From contig NZ_CP165734.1 in assembly GCF_041200145.1 (NCBI RefSeq), positions 6,181,001 to 6,245,000 of the forward strand: a DNA stretch of 64,000 bases, written 5' to 3'. Positions 1-9,432 of this stretch are shown piece after piece (position 1 is the first letter of the stretch; the number at the start of each line of letters is the position of its first letter). A program made the position numbers and the translations under genes. Under the pieces are notes generated by a model. That model saw only the letters and a program-made list of their open reading frames with translations. It was not told the DNA's origin and did no database searches. This DNA is from Bradyrhizobium sp. LLZ17. GTDB taxonomy: Bacteria; Pseudomonadota; Alphaproteobacteria; Rhizobiales; Xanthobacteraceae.

Positions 1-483
1 GATGAGCAGGATCGTCATCGTCCAGATCCGGCCGGGCGCGGCGACAAAGAACAGATAGAGCTCCTGCGGATAGAGCTTCTCGTGGCCATACAGCGTCTGG
101 CCAAGCCGCACGCCGATTACATGGGCCATCACCAGTGCCGGGATGCTCAGACCCAGCACCAGCTGCAGCGGCTCGATCGTCCGCCAGCGGAACTGCCGGC
201 GCTGATACAGCGCATAGACGCCGAGCCCCATATGGGTGAGCGCGGCGCCGTAGAACACGATCACCACCGGCGGGAACTGCCAGAACGCCATGTGGTAATA
301 GACCCCAACCTGCATGGCATCGACCGAGATGTTGCCGAGCGCATGGTTGAGGAAATGGCTGATCACATAGGCAAACAGGATGACGCCGCACACCAGCCGC
401 ACCTGCCGCGCGCTGGTGCCGCGTGCGAGTTCGGACAATCGTGAAAGGGCGAGGGCGGCCATGATTCGGTTGTACCAGTTCAT
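1..483 (-). CDS. CyaC-like membrane adenylate cyclase, N-terminal anchor (partial)
   Basis: The open frame runs from an ATG at 483 to the window edge (161 codons) and begins MNWYNRIMAALALSRL. It has several hydrophobic helices and the motif SHFLNHALG, which resembles the succinate-dehydrogenase cytochrome-b-like anchor fused to class III adenylate cyclases in rhizobia (CyaC of Sinorhizobium meliloti, described as a hexahelical haem-b anchor). Histidines in SHFLNHALG, in YYHMAFW and in LVMAHVIG are candidate haem ligands. The catalytic cyclase domain would lie left of the window and is not seen. The family assignment is by recognition. A stand-alone cytochrome b subunit is the main alternative. 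Confidence 0.65.
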   Translation of the reverse strand, partial: MNWYNRIMAALALSRLSELARGTSARQVRLVCGVILFAYVISHFLNHALGNISVDAMQVGVYYHMAFWQFPPVVIVFYGAALTHMGLGVYALYQRRQFRWRTIEPLQLVLGLSIPALVMAHVIGVRLGQTLYGHEKLYPQELYLFFVAAPGRIWTMTILLI

Positions 484-681
484 CAAGGAGAACAGCCAGC
501 GCAGAGTTAAATTCCGCGGATGAATGGGTTGCGGGATCACATGCCTGAGAAGGCGCCTCACACTCCGCCGTCCTCCCGGACAAGCGCCGCATAGCGGCGC
601 GCAGATCCGGGCACCACCCCCACATTGCCCCCTCCCAAGTCGGGGAAAAGCGCGGCCGTGACGATCGCTCCCGACATCACC

Positions 682-2281
682 ATGAAGCCTGGCGGCGCCG
701 CGCGCCGGCCGCTCGTTATGGCTGCGCTGGTCGTCGCCGCAATGATGGCGCTGCGCATCGTCTACGCCTCCGCGATCGAGCTGCGCACCGACGAAGCCTA
801 CTACTGGACCTGGTCGAAGGAGGCGGCGCTGAGCTTCCTCGATCACCCCCCCGATGATCGCCTGGTTCATCCGCTTTGGCACCGCGATCTTCGGCGACAC
901 CACGCTAGGCGTGCGCTTTGGCGGCATCGTCGCGATGCTGGTGACGCAAATTCTGCTCGCCGACATCGTCCGCCGTCTCACCCGCGACGCGCGCGCGGTC
1001 GCGCTTGCGGTGCTGATGCCGGAGGCCGCGCTTTATTACGGGCTGCTGATGGCCAAGGTCGCGCCCGACGTGGCCATGATCCCGTTTGCGATGGCGATGA
1101 TGTGGTCGCTGGTGCGGCTGGCGCAGAGCGGCGACGGCCGCTGGTGGCTGGCGGCGGGGCTGTTCGCCGGACTGTCGCTGCTGTCGAAATTCACCGCGAT
1201 CATGTTCGCGCCGGCGGTTGCGGTTTTTCTCCTGGTGCCGGATTGGCGCTGGCGCTGGCTGCGCAGCCCCTATCCCTACCTCGCCTTGCTGGTCGCGATC
1301 GCAATATTCTCGCCGGTCCTGATCTGGAATGCGCAGCACGATTGGGCTTCGTTCCGTTTCCAGGGCGTGCGGGCCACGACCAATTACGGCATCTCGCTTC
1401 GGACCATCGGCGATTATATCGGCCTGCAGTTCGGCCTCGTCGGCTTCGTCATGCTGCCGGTGGTGCTATCGGGGCTCGCAATGATGGCGTGGCGCGGCTA
1501 TCGCACCCGCGAGCCGGTCGCGATACTTTTGTCGACCGCGGTGCTGGTGCCGTTTCTCTATTTCCTCTCGAAATCGCTGACGCTGAGGGTAGGCGACACC
1601 TGGCCGATGTTCATGTGGCCGATCGGCTTTGCCGCTGCTGCGATTAATCTTGCCATGCTGTCGCGCGAAAACTGGCCGGGCCGGATGATCCGGTGGAGCA
1701 TGTTTTGGGTCAATACGGCGGTGGTCTCGGGCATCGCTTTCGTCGTCGTCGTGTTCCTCTACTATGTCGCCGCGCCCTGGAATTTTCTCGGCAAGATGGA
1801 TCCGATCGGCGCCGAGGCCGGCTACGACCAAGTCGCTGCGCGTGCGCAAGCCGCGCTGGATGAAACTGGCGCGACCTGGATCGCGACCACGGACTATCGC
1901 ACCTACGCGATGATGCGCTGGATGTTCAGGGGCCGCGTGCCCGTCATCGAGATCAACGAGCGCGGCCGCTTTCAGGATTTCCGCGATCCCGGCATGGACC
2001 GCATCAAGGGACGCGCCGGCATCTATGTCGGCCGTGAGCCCGACAACCGCTCATGGCTATGGGAGAACATCCCCGCCAAGCGCCAGCCGCTCGGCCAGGT
2101 CGAGCGCCGCTGGCGCGGCGTCCTGACGGACACCTATGTGCTGGACAAGCTCACCGGCTGGACCCCCGAGCTGTCACCACCAACGGACTCGCCGCTGTTC
2201 CACTGGCGCGTGCTGGCGGGAGAATTCAGCGCGAGGGGCGTGCTTACCCTCCCCTGGAGGGGGAGGGTCGATCGCGCGTAG
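682..2281 (+). CDS. Glycosyltransferase family 39 (ArnT/PMT-like), frameshifted
   Basis: Integral membrane glycosyltransferase of the dolichyl/undecaprenyl-phosphate sugar type. The N-terminal frame reads through the first helix to ELRTDEAYYWTWSKE, the DE-containing first periplasmic loop of GT39 enzymes, and then SFLDHPP. The continuation MIAWFIRFGTAIFGDT lies in the next frame. The break is a run of seven C at 846-852 where six would keep frame. Corrected length is about 532 residues, with many hydrophobic helices and a soluble C-terminal part. The start was put at ATG 682, since the upstream candidate at 625 is TTG in poorly conserved sequence. The last residues (LTLPWRGRVDRA) are encoded by an intergenic repeat that also supplies the stop. 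The sugar acceptor is unknown. Confidence 0.75.
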
Positions 2282-2404
2282 CGCGAGCGGGGTGGGGTGA
2301 TCTCTCCACTCGGGCAGCGTTGAGATGGAGAGACTGTCACCCCACCCCGTCTCGCATCGCTGACGCGCTGCGAGCCGACCCCTCCCCCTCCAGGGGAGGG
2401 TAAG
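2243..2404. repeat. Long inverted intergenic repeat (family 1)
   Basis: Arms of about 25 bases (2243-2267 and 2380-2404) are near-perfect inverted copies rich in CCCTCCCC/GGGGAGGG. The left arm runs into the end of the GT39 reading frame. It lies between the convergent GT39 and ycjF genes, where it could also act as a bidirectional terminator-like structure. Confidence 0.8.
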
Positions 2405-2417
2405 GCAGAGCGAGCGA

Positions 2418-3446
2418 CTACGCCTCGTCTTCTTTCTTCCGCAACAAATCCGTCGCGAGATCGGAGAGCTTCGGCTGCGGCAGCGCTGCGAACGGCAGCG
2501 GTCTTGTAACGTCGATCGCAGCCAATCCAAGCCGTGCCGTCAACAGGCCGTTGAGCATGCCTTCGCCGAGCCGCTGCGACAGCTTCGCAGCAATGCCGTG
2601 GCCGAGCATCTGCTGCACCAAACTGTCGCTCGCGGCCATGCCGCCGGTGATGGCGAGATGGGCGATGACGTGGCGGAGCAGGCGGATCATGCCGAGCGCG
2701 CCGGGGCGGCCACCATAAAGCCGGGCAAGCTGGCGGATCAATTTCAGCGAGGCCACCAACACAAACATCACGTCGATTAGCGCGCGCGGTGAAACCGCGG
2801 TCACGATCGAAACGCGCTGTGCGGCAACCGACACCAGCCGCCGCGCTTCGGTATCGAGCGGTGTCATCAATTCGCGTTCGGCCAGCCGGATCATGTCGGC
2901 GCCGTCGATGATCTCGCCGGCGTGACTCTCCAGCGCGGCGCGGGCGCGCGCGAGCTGCGGATTCTGGTGCGCGATCTTGACCAGGTCCTGCACGATGGCG
3001 CGGCTCTCCTTGCGATCGTCGCTGGCCAGCACGGCGGCGGCGCGCTGATGCAGCTTTTCGATCGTCGCCAATCTTGCGAGGCCGACCGCCTCGCGGCCGA
3101 TGACGACGGCGAGCGCAAGCGCGGTGACGAATGCAAGGGCGAGGCCGACAAAGCCCAGGCTCTCGCTGCGTGCAAACAGGTCCTCGATCAGACGCACGAC
3201 GCCGAGCCCGACGCCGAGCAACGTCAGGCCGGCGACGCCGGACCAGAACAGCGCGCCCCAGCGAAAGCCGCGCCGCACCGGGAGCGCGGCCTCGATCGGC
3301 ACCGGCAGCAAAGACGGATCGGATTCCGGCGTGATCTGGATCGTGCCCCGGCCGAGCCTTGCGGTTTCGTCGGCCTCGGTGACGACGACACCGGGATCGT
3401 CCAACCGGAACGTCGCCGGCCGCCGCGGCGGGGATCGGTCGTTCAT
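2418..3446 (-). CDS. ycjF: YcjF family inner-membrane protein (TIGR01620, DUF697)
   Basis: 342 residues from ATG 3446 (MNDRSPPRRPATF). After a polar N-terminal region come two hydrophobic segments (about residues 60-85 and 95-115), then a helical DUF697-type C-terminal half with further hydrophobic stretches (SPRALIDVMFVLVASLK, VIAHLAITGGMAASDS). The family is of unknown biochemical function and is nearly always paired with YcjX, as here. The start overlaps the reconstructed ycjX stop in an ATGA arrangement, which suggests translational coupling. A longer upstream frame exists but only reads ycjX sequence out of frame, so this start was preferred. Confidence 0.85.
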   Translation of the reverse strand: MNDRSPPRRPATFRLDDPGVVVTEADETARLGRGTIQITPESDPSLLPVPIEAALPVRRGFRWGALFWSGVAGLTLLGVGLGVVRLIEDLFARSESLGFVGLALAFVTALALAVVIGREAVGLARLATIEKLHQRAAAVLASDDRKESRAIVQDLVKIAHQNPQLARARAALESHAGEIIDGADMIRLAERELMTPLDTEARRLVSVAAQRVSIVTAVSPRALIDVMFVLVASLKLIRQLARLYGGRPGALGMIRLLRHVIAHLAITGGMAASDSLVQQMLGHGIAAKLSQRLGEGMLNGLLTARLGLAAIDVTRPLPFAALPQPKLSDLATDLLRKKEDEA

Positions 3447-4908
3447 GACAGCTTGTCTCCGATCAGGAACTGCAGGGCACGGTCGAGGCGGATGTGTGGC
3501 AGCGTCGGCTCGTTGCCTTCGCGCTCGAGTCTCGGCGGGCGGAAACGGAGGAAACGGAAATCGCTTTCTCGGCTGCCGCCGTCGACAGCCCGCGAAAGAC
3601 TGCCGTGCCGTTGAACAGCGCCTCGGGATCGGCGGGCAGGTCGCCCGGGAAGGTCGCGACCTCCGTGTTGCCGTCGAAGAACTCGCCGCCCGTGCTCTCG
3701 CCGGCGGCTGGCGTTCCCAGCAGCGAGGGCAATTTGTCGCGGCCATGCGCGACCTGCGCCTCGCGCGTTGCGCGCAGCGCCGCGAGCGCCACCACGTCGA
3801 TCTCCGCGCCGGTATCTTCCGCCCTCACAACGGCCCGCGAGACCGCGCGGCGCAGCACGGCCTCGAGCCGGTCATGGCTGGAATGATGCAAATGGTCCGC
3901 CTTGGTCGCGGCGAACAGGATGCGGTCGATGCGCGGCCGGAACAGGCTGGAGAGAAACGTGCTGCGGCCGATGCGGAAGCAATCGAGAATGCCGGCAAGG
4001 GCTGCTTCGAGATCGTGCAGCGCCTCCGGTCCGGAGTTGAACGCGGCGAGCGCATCCGCCAGCACGATCTGGCGATCGAGCCGGGCAAAATGGTCGCGGA
4101 AGAACGGACGCACCACGACATCCTTGTAGGCCTCGTAGCGGCGCACCATCATCGCCCATAGCGATCCCTCCGGCGCCTGCCCGTCGATCGGCACATCGAG
4201 CGGCGCAAAGGTCAGTGCCGGCGTGTCGGCGAGATTGCCCGGCATCAGGAAGCGGCCCGGCGGCAGCAGGCTCATCGCAAACCGCTCGTCGCGGCAGGCG
4301 CGAAGATAACCCGTGAACAGCTTTGCCGCAGCCAGTGTCGCTTGCTCGTCCTCGCGCGCGTGGGGCTTGAGCGTTGCAAGATGGCTGAGCCACTCGGCGG
4401 CAAGATGCGCGCGCGGCGCCGCCCGCGACAGCGCCAGGCTCTCCGCCGACCATTGCTCAAAAGTTTTTTGCAGCAGCGGCAGGTCGAGCAGCCACTCGCC
4501 GGGATAGTCGACGATGTCGAGCGTCAGGGTACGGTCGGCGCCGTTATGGCGCTGGTAGTCGATGACGAGGCGCAGCTCGCTGATGTCGACGGTCGAGTTC
4601 GGCCACAGGCGCTCCTCGATCAGCGCGCGCAGATGGCTCTCATAAGCGAAGCGCGGCACCGCGTCGTCCGGTTGCGGCGCCAGCTGCGCGCGCGCGATCC
4701 GGCCCGATGCATAGGCCTCGAACACCGGAAACCGGCCGCCGCGCGTCAGGCCATGGATCAATGCGGTGATGAATACGGTCTTGCCGGCACGCGACAGGCC
4801 GGTGACGCCGAGCCGCACTGTCGGGTTGAAGAAGTGCTCGCCATAGTCGATCAGCGCCCGGGCCGACAGGCGCGCCTCTTCGACCATATCCTGGAAACTG
4901 AATGCCAT
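3443..4908 (-). CDS. ycjX: YcjX family P-loop GTPase-like protein (DUF463), C-terminal frameshift
   Basis: Starts MAFSFQDMVEEARLSARAL at 4908. The P-loop GLSRAGKTVF lies near residue 40 and the Walker-B-like stretch LDIVDYPGEWLLDL near residue 130, as in the YcjX/DUF463 family (AAA-like NTPase, stress-linked in E. coli). The long open frame ends at 3463 in low-complexity residues. A one-base shift at the AAA run (TTT on the plus strand, 3565-3567) restores DFRFLRFRPPRLEREGN and LPHIRLDRALQFLIGDKLS, the usual family ending, with its stop overlapping the ycjF start. Corrected length is about 488 residues. The frameshift is probably a sequence error, since the downstream reading is intact. Confidence 0.85.
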
Positions 4909-5107
4909 ATGAATATGAGGGACTCGAACGTGAGAGAACTTGGGCGGGCGGGGCCAAATAGGCAGAACGGACTAGTCACAAAAGTGGCAACTGCCTGACG
5001 AAAATCAAGCTTCATACTTCCACCGTCTTCCTGGGTGAAGCAGCCTTTGAACGCCGCGTTAACTGCCAAAGACCAATATCGGACACCTATCGCCGCCCCG
5101 GATCGCC

Positions 5108-5803
5108 ATGTCTGTCTTTACGTTGAAACAGCTCGCCTCGTCCTCTGTCCATGCCGCGGCCGACGCGTTCCGGTGGAACTACGATCGCGCCGAGATCATC
5201 GCGGACGGTATCGTGCATGGTATCGGTGTGTTGTCCGGTATCATCGCCGCGACCGTTCTGGTGGTGCTCGCGGCGGTCTATGCCGAGGCGATCGACGTCG
5301 TCGGCGTCTCGATCTACGTCGCCGGTCTGCTGTCGATGCTGGTGTTGTCGGCGACCTATAATCTGTGGCCGGTGTCGCCGGTCAAATGGCTGCTGCGGCG
5401 GTTCGATCATTCGGCGATCTATCTCCTGATCGCCGCGACCTATACGCCGTTCATCCTCGAGCTGAAGGACAGCGTGTTTGCGCTGGCTCTGCTCGTCTGC
5501 GTCTGGTGTGTGGCCATCGTCGGTATCGTGCTGAAGCTGCGTTATCCCGGCCGGTTCGACCGTGTCGCCGTCGGTATTTATCTGGCCATGGGCTGGAGCG
5601 GCATGATGCTTTATGATTCCGTGGTCAAGGCATTGCCAGCAATGGCGCTCGGCTTCGTGCTTGCGGGCGGGGCGCTCTACAGCCTCGGCGTGATCTTCCA
5701 TGCCTGGCGGCGGCTGCGCTTCCAGAATGCAATCTGGCACGGCTTTGTCTTGGCCGGCGCGGCGTGCCATTATACCGCGGTGCTCGACCTCGTGTTGAGC
5801 TGA
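5108..5803 (+). CDS. Hemolysin III / PAQR family membrane protein (TrhA/YqfA-like)
   Basis: 231 residues with seven hydrophobic segments. Family landmarks are ADGIVHGIG near residue 38, SATYNLWP, the DHSAIYLLIAATYTP block, and the last helix with IWHGFVLAGAACHYTAV. Histidines in the first, third and last blocks match the conserved metal-binding set of PAQR/HlyIII proteins. Despite the name, bacterial members are linked to membrane homeostasis rather than proven haemolysis. It stands alone, divergent from ycjX, with about 200 bases between. Start ATG 5108 follows CGCCCCGGATCGCC, a weak ribosome site. Confidence 0.9.
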   Translation: MSVFTLKQLASSSVHAAADAFRWNYDRAEIIADGIVHGIGVLSGIIAATVLVVLAAVYAEAIDVVGVSIYVAGLLSMLVLSATYNLWPVSPVKWLLRRFDHSAIYLLIAATYTPFILELKDSVFALALLVCVWCVAIVGIVLKLRYPGRFDRVAVGIYLAMGWSGMMLYDSVVKALPAMALGFVLAGGALYSLGVIFHAWRRLRFQNAIWHGFVLAGAACHYTAVLDLVLS

Positions 5804-5863
5804 GCAAGCGCAAGGCCCGCGAAGCGGTCTAAGCAAAGCCAAAAGAAAAAGGGGAGACGTCGC

Positions 5864-6658
5864 ATGCAGGTGACCGGCAAAATCGTGGTCGTCACGGGCG
5901 GCGCCAACGGCATCGGCAAGGCGATGTGCGAGGCTTTTCACAACGCCGGCGCGGCCAAGGTCGTCGTTGCCGACATGGAGGCCGCCGGCGCAAGGGCGGT
6001 CGCTGCCATGGTCGATGGCGCGGCCTTCAAATGCGACGTCGCGCAGGAAAAGGACATCTCCCACATCATCGAGGAGACCGAGCGCCAGTTCGGGCCGATC
6101 GATCTGTTCTGCTCCAATGCCGGCATCGGCGGCGGCTTCGATCCGATGTCGGTGAACGCCGGTGGCGCCTCGGACGAGCCCTGGCAACGGAGCTGGGCGA
6201 TCCACGTCATGGCCCATGTCTATGCGGCGCGGCATCTCATTCCGCGCATGAAGGCGCGCGGCGGCGGTTACTTCCTCAACACCATCTCGGCCGCGGGCCT
6301 GTTGTCGCAGGTCGGCAGCCCGGCTTATTCGACCACAAAGCACGCCGCGGTCGGCTTCGCCGAAAATCTCGCGATCTCGCACAAGGCGCATAACATCCGC
6401 GTCTCGATCCTGTGCCCGCAGGGCGTCGACACCAACATGCTGCGCTCGATCCCGAAGGGCCCGCAATCCGGCGACGGTGACCTCACGCCGGAGCAGGTCG
6501 CCCAGGATGTCCTCGCCGGTCTCGAGCAGGAGACCTTCCTGATCCTGCCGCACCCGCAAGTGCTCGGCTACATGCGCAAGAAGACCGAGAACTACGACCG
6601 CTGGATCGGCGGCATGGCCAAGATCCAGGCCAGGATGCGGGACGATCTGGGGGAATAG
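5864..6658 (+). CDS. Short-chain dehydrogenase/reductase (classical SDR)
   Basis: 264 residues. The NAD(P)-binding glycine motif TGGANGIGKA is at residues 13-22, the CSNAGIGGG (NAG) motif near 85, and the catalytic pair YSTTK near 155 with an upstream serine in NTISAAG. All catalytic elements are present, so it should be an active oxidoreductase. The substrate cannot be read from the sequence. AAAAGGGGAGACGTCGC just upstream gives a strong ribosome site for ATG 5864. It is codirectional with the HlyIII-like gene, 60 bases downstream, and is followed by a palindromic repeat. Confidence 0.88.
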   Translation: MQVTGKIVVVTGGANGIGKAMCEAFHNAGAAKVVVADMEAAGARAVAAMVDGAAFKCDVAQEKDISHIIEETERQFGPIDLFCSNAGIGGGFDPMSVNAGGASDEPWQRSWAIHVMAHVYAARHLIPRMKARGGGYFLNTISAAGLLSQVGSPAYSTTKHAAVGFAENLAISHKAHNIRVSILCPQGVDTNMLRSIPKGPQSGDGDLTPEQVAQDVLAGLEQETFLILPHPQVLGYMRKKTENYDRWIGGMAKIQARMRDDLGE

Positions 6659-6676
6659 GCGGGGCCACAATTTCGG

Positions 6677-6808
6677 TGTCGTCCTGGCGAAGGCCAGGAC
6701 CCATACCGCGAGGTCTACCGATCTTGCCGCGGTAGAGGTACCGAACGACGAATCTTCGCCAATCTACTTCCCGGGGTAATGGGTCCTGGCTTTCGCCAGG
6801 ACGACGAT
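6677..6808. repeat. Palindromic intergenic repeat (family 2)
   Basis: Two copies of the self-complementary motif GTCCTGGC-(GAAG/TTTC)-GCCAGGAC (6680-6699 and 6783-6802) face each other with about 80 bases between. It lies between the convergent SDR and decarboxylase genes, and such elements are common in Bradyrhizobium intergenic DNA. Confidence 0.8.
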
Positions 6809-6827
6809 GTGGATACGGCACGCACCC

Positions 6828-8450
6828 CTAATGCTTCTGCCCGTACAGCACCGGCACCGCTGAATCCACCACCACCTCGACCAGGCTCGTCCCCTCGAAC
6901 GCCATCACGCGCTGTAACGCTGCGCCCAGCTCCGCCGCCTTGCTCACCCGCACCGCATCGCAGCCCATGCCTTCGGCAAGCCGGACAAAATCGATGCCCG
7001 GCAATTCCAGCCCGGGCACGTTGCGCACCTGCATGACCTGGCTGAACGAACGCATGGCGCCGTAGCCAGAATTGTTGATGACGACGATGGTGAGCGGCAG
7101 CTTCCGCTGCGCGGCGGTCCACAGCGCCTGGATCGAATACATCGCCGATCCGTCGCCGATCAGGCACACCGTGCGCTGTTTGGGTTTGCCGAGAGCCATG
7201 CCGACGGCGGCGGGCAGGCTGTAGCCGAGGCCGCCGCTCGCCATGGTGTAAAAACTGTCCTGGCCGCGCATCGGCATGAATTTTTGCATCGCCGGCCGGT
7301 GCGAGGGGATTTCCTCGACGAGCGAGGCGCCATCGGGCATCGCCTGCGCCAGCGAATGCAGCAGGAATTCGACCGGCAGTGGATCGGCAGCCTGTGGCGC
7401 AGGCGGCAAGGTACGGCCTTTTGGCGCCGCCCGTTTGCTCTCCGGCAACAGCTCGAGCAGCGCGCCCAGCGCCGGCTTCATCGTCGCGATGATGCTGGTG
7501 CCGACCGGCGTCACCGCCGCCGCATCCGCATCGTCGGTGATCTGGAAGATCGTCGCGCCGCCGTCGAAGATCGCGGCGTGGCCCTCGACATGGAAGGTGA
7601 AGACCGGCGCGCCGATCACGACGATCACATCGTGCTCGCGCAGCGCATCGGACAGCTGCGCGGGCGAGGCATGCAGGAATCCCGCGAACTGCGGATGACG
7701 CTCGGGGAACGAGCAGCGCGCCGAGAACGGGCTGACCCAGACGCTCGCCTTGGTCTTCTCGGCAACGCGCACCATCAGATCGACCGCGCCGGCCCGGTCG
7801 ACGCCGGGACCGACGACGAGGGCAGGGTGCTTGCTCGACGTCAGCGCCGCAACCAGCGCCTTCATCGCGTCCGGCTCGGGCCCGATCTCGCGACTGACCT
7901 TGCGCGCTTCGAGCGGCACTGTGGCATGCGCCCAGTCGTCGATCGGGATCGAGACGAAGGTCGGCCCGCAGGGTGGCTGCATCGCGGTGTAATAGGCCCG
8001 CGCGATCGCCGCCGGCACGTCCTCGGGCCGCGCCGGCTCGACGCTGTACTTCACGTAAGGCCGCGGGAATTCCGACGCGCGCTCGGCATAGAGGAACGCC
8101 TGCAAGGGCAGGATCGAACGGGCCTGCTGGCCCGCGGTGATCACCAGCGGCGTCTGGTTGCGATGCGCGGTGTAGATGTTGCCGAGCGCGTTGCCGACGC
8201 CGGCCGCCGAATGCAGATTGACGAAGCCGGCATTGCGCGTCGCCTGCGCGTAGCCGTCAGCCATCCCGACCGCGGAGGCTTCCTGGAGCGCCAGCACGTA
8301 GTCGATGTCGTCGGGCCAGTCGCTCAGAAACGGCAGCTCGGTCGAGCCGGGATTGCCGAAGACGCGTCTGATTCCGAACGAGCGCAGCAGGTCGAGTGTC
8401 GCCTGCTTGACAGTAACGGATTTGCTCGTGGCTTTGCCGTTCTTGGACAT
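6828..8450 (-). CDS. mdlC: Benzoylformate decarboxylase-like ThDP enzyme
   Basis: 540 residues from ATG 8450. The N-terminal half matches benzoylformate decarboxylase (MdlC of Pseudomonas putida) closely: FGNPGSTELPFL with Ser36, ALQEASAVGMADGYAQA with Glu57, and NLHSAAG with His80. These are offset by ten from the known Ser26/Glu47/His70. The second catalytic histidine fits FTFHVEGH (His287). The ThDP/Mg motif GDGSAMYSIQALW and INNSGYGAMRSF are near 435-465. The likely reaction is non-oxidative decarboxylation of a 2-keto acid such as benzoylformate; a different arylglyoxylate or acetolactate-synthase-type substrate is possible. It lies 116 bases downstream of the hydratase/CoA-transferase genes, separated by a repeat, so cotranscription is uncertain. 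Confidence 0.82.
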   Translation of the reverse strand: MSKNGKATSKSVTVKQATLDLLRSFGIRRVFGNPGSTELPFLSDWPDDIDYVLALQEASAVGMADGYAQATRNAGFVNLHSAAGVGNALGNIYTAHRNQTPLVITAGQQARSILPLQAFLYAERASEFPRPYVKYSVEPARPEDVPAAIARAYYTAMQPPCGPTFVSIPIDDWAHATVPLEARKVSREIGPEPDAMKALVAALTSSKHPALVVGPGVDRAGAVDLMVRVAEKTKASVWVSPFSARCSFPERHPQFAGFLHASPAQLSDALREHDVIVVIGAPVFTFHVEGHAAIFDGGATIFQITDDADAAAVTPVGTSIIATMKPALGALLELLPESKRAAPKGRTLPPAPQAADPLPVEFLLHSLAQAMPDGASLVEEIPSHRPAMQKFMPMRGQDSFYTMASGGLGYSLPAAVGMALGKPKQRTVCLIGDGSAMYSIQALWTAAQRKLPLTIVVINNSGYGAMRSFSQVMQVRNVPGLELPGIDFVRLAEGMGCDAVRVSKAAELGAALQRVMAFEGTSLVEVVVDSAVPVLYGQKH

Positions 8451-8482
8451 GGTTTCCGTCCCCGAATGCTTATTGTCATGGC

Positions 8483-8562
8483 GTCGTTCCGGGGCGATGC
8501 GAAGCATCGAACCCGGAATCTCGAGATTCCGGATTCATCGCTGCGCGATGCCCCGGAACGAC
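8483..8562. repeat. Palindromic intergenic repeat (family 3)
   Basis: Outer arms GTCGTTCCGGGGC (8483-8495) and GCCCCGGAACGAC (8550-8562) are exact inverted copies, and further self-complementary segments lie inside. It fills most of the gap between the hydratase and the decarboxylase gene. Confidence 0.85.
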
Positions 8563-8566
8563 AAAC

Positions 8567-9418
8567 TCACCACACCGCCGTTCCCTTCATCGTCGCTTGC
8601 CCCTCCGCATTGGCGGTCCACAGCTCCATCCCCGTCTCGGTCTCATTGGCGTTGATGGAAAACTCCGTGCCTTCGAACAGCGGCTGGAGGCCGCGATAGG
8701 TGAACTTCTTCGGCGCTGTGCCGCCGCGGAGTTTCGCCGCCAGCTCGACGATGAACGCCGCCTGCAACGGCCCGTGGAAGATCAGGCCGGGATAGCCCTC
8801 GACCTTGGTGACGTAGTCGCGGTCGTAATGGATGCGGTGGCCGTTGAAAGTCAGCGCGGAGTATCGAAACAGCAGCACGGGATCGGAGACATGGTTCTCC
8901 CGATGCTGCGCCTGCGGCGGTGGAGGCGGGGCTTTTGCCGCCGCTGGTGCGGTGGTCGTCATCTCGCGATAGACGATGTCCTGCCGCTCGCGGATGGCGA
9001 TGCCGCGCGGCGAGGAGATGCTGTGCTCGACCGAGACGAAGCACAGCGTGCCGGTCGAGCCGGTCTTCACCGTCACGTCGGCAATGCGCGAGGTCCGCGT
9101 CGATTCATCGCCGACGCGCAGCGGCTGCAAAAACTCGATCTCGCCGCCCGCCCACATCCGGCGCGGCAGCGGCACCGGCGGCAGGAAGCCGCCACGCGTG
9201 GGATGTCCGTCGGGACCGAGCATCGACATCGGAAACACCGGCTGCGCCAGGCACCAATGCACCGTGAACGGCGCCGCGTCGCCAGTCTTCGGCTCGCCCG
9301 GGTCTTGAAAAAGTGTCGCGCGCAGACCCTTAACCAGCTGCGCCGTAACGATGTCGGTGGCCTCCGTGCTGCGGCCGGTCCATTGCCGCAGATGATTGAT
9401 GTCGAGCTGCTCGGTCAT
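8567..9418 (-). CDS. FAS1-like/MaoC double-hotdog hydratase (mesaconyl/itaconyl-CoA hydratase-like)
   Basis: 283 residues. The N-terminal FAS1-like dehydratase domain (about 1-150) contains PVPLPRRMWAGGEIEF, a hallmark of the HTD2/mesaconyl-C4-CoA hydratase family. The C-terminal hotdog (about 175-283) carries FRYSALTFNGHRIHYDRDY, whose Asn-His-Arg-Ile-His-Tyr-Asp stretch is the hydratase active site. It would hydrate an enoyl-CoA, plausibly a branched C4-C5 dicarboxyl-CoA. It starts 14 bases after the class III CoA-transferase stop, which fits a CoA-transfer then hydration sequence. The substrate is inference. Confidence 0.75.
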   Translation of the reverse strand: MTEQLDINHLRQWTGRSTEATDIVTAQLVKGLRATLFQDPGEPKTGDAAPFTVHWCLAQPVFPMSMLGPDGHPTRGGFLPPVPLPRRMWAGGEIEFLQPLRVGDESTRTSRIADVTVKTGSTGTLCFVSVEHSISSPRGIAIRERQDIVYREMTTTAPAAAKAPPPPPQAQHRENHVSDPVLLFRYSALTFNGHRIHYDRDYVTKVEGYPGLIFHGPLQAAFIVELAAKLRGGTAPKKFTYRGLQPLFEGTEFSINANETETGMELWTANAEGQATMKGTAVW

Positions 9419-9432
9419 GACGCCTCGCTCTG

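Noticed and set aside
5087..6670. 527-codon open frame on the minus strand
   Set aside because: It covers the HlyIII-like and SDR genes on the other strand, both of which have intact motifs. Its own sequence is Arg/His/Asp-rich, as expected of high-GC antisense frames.
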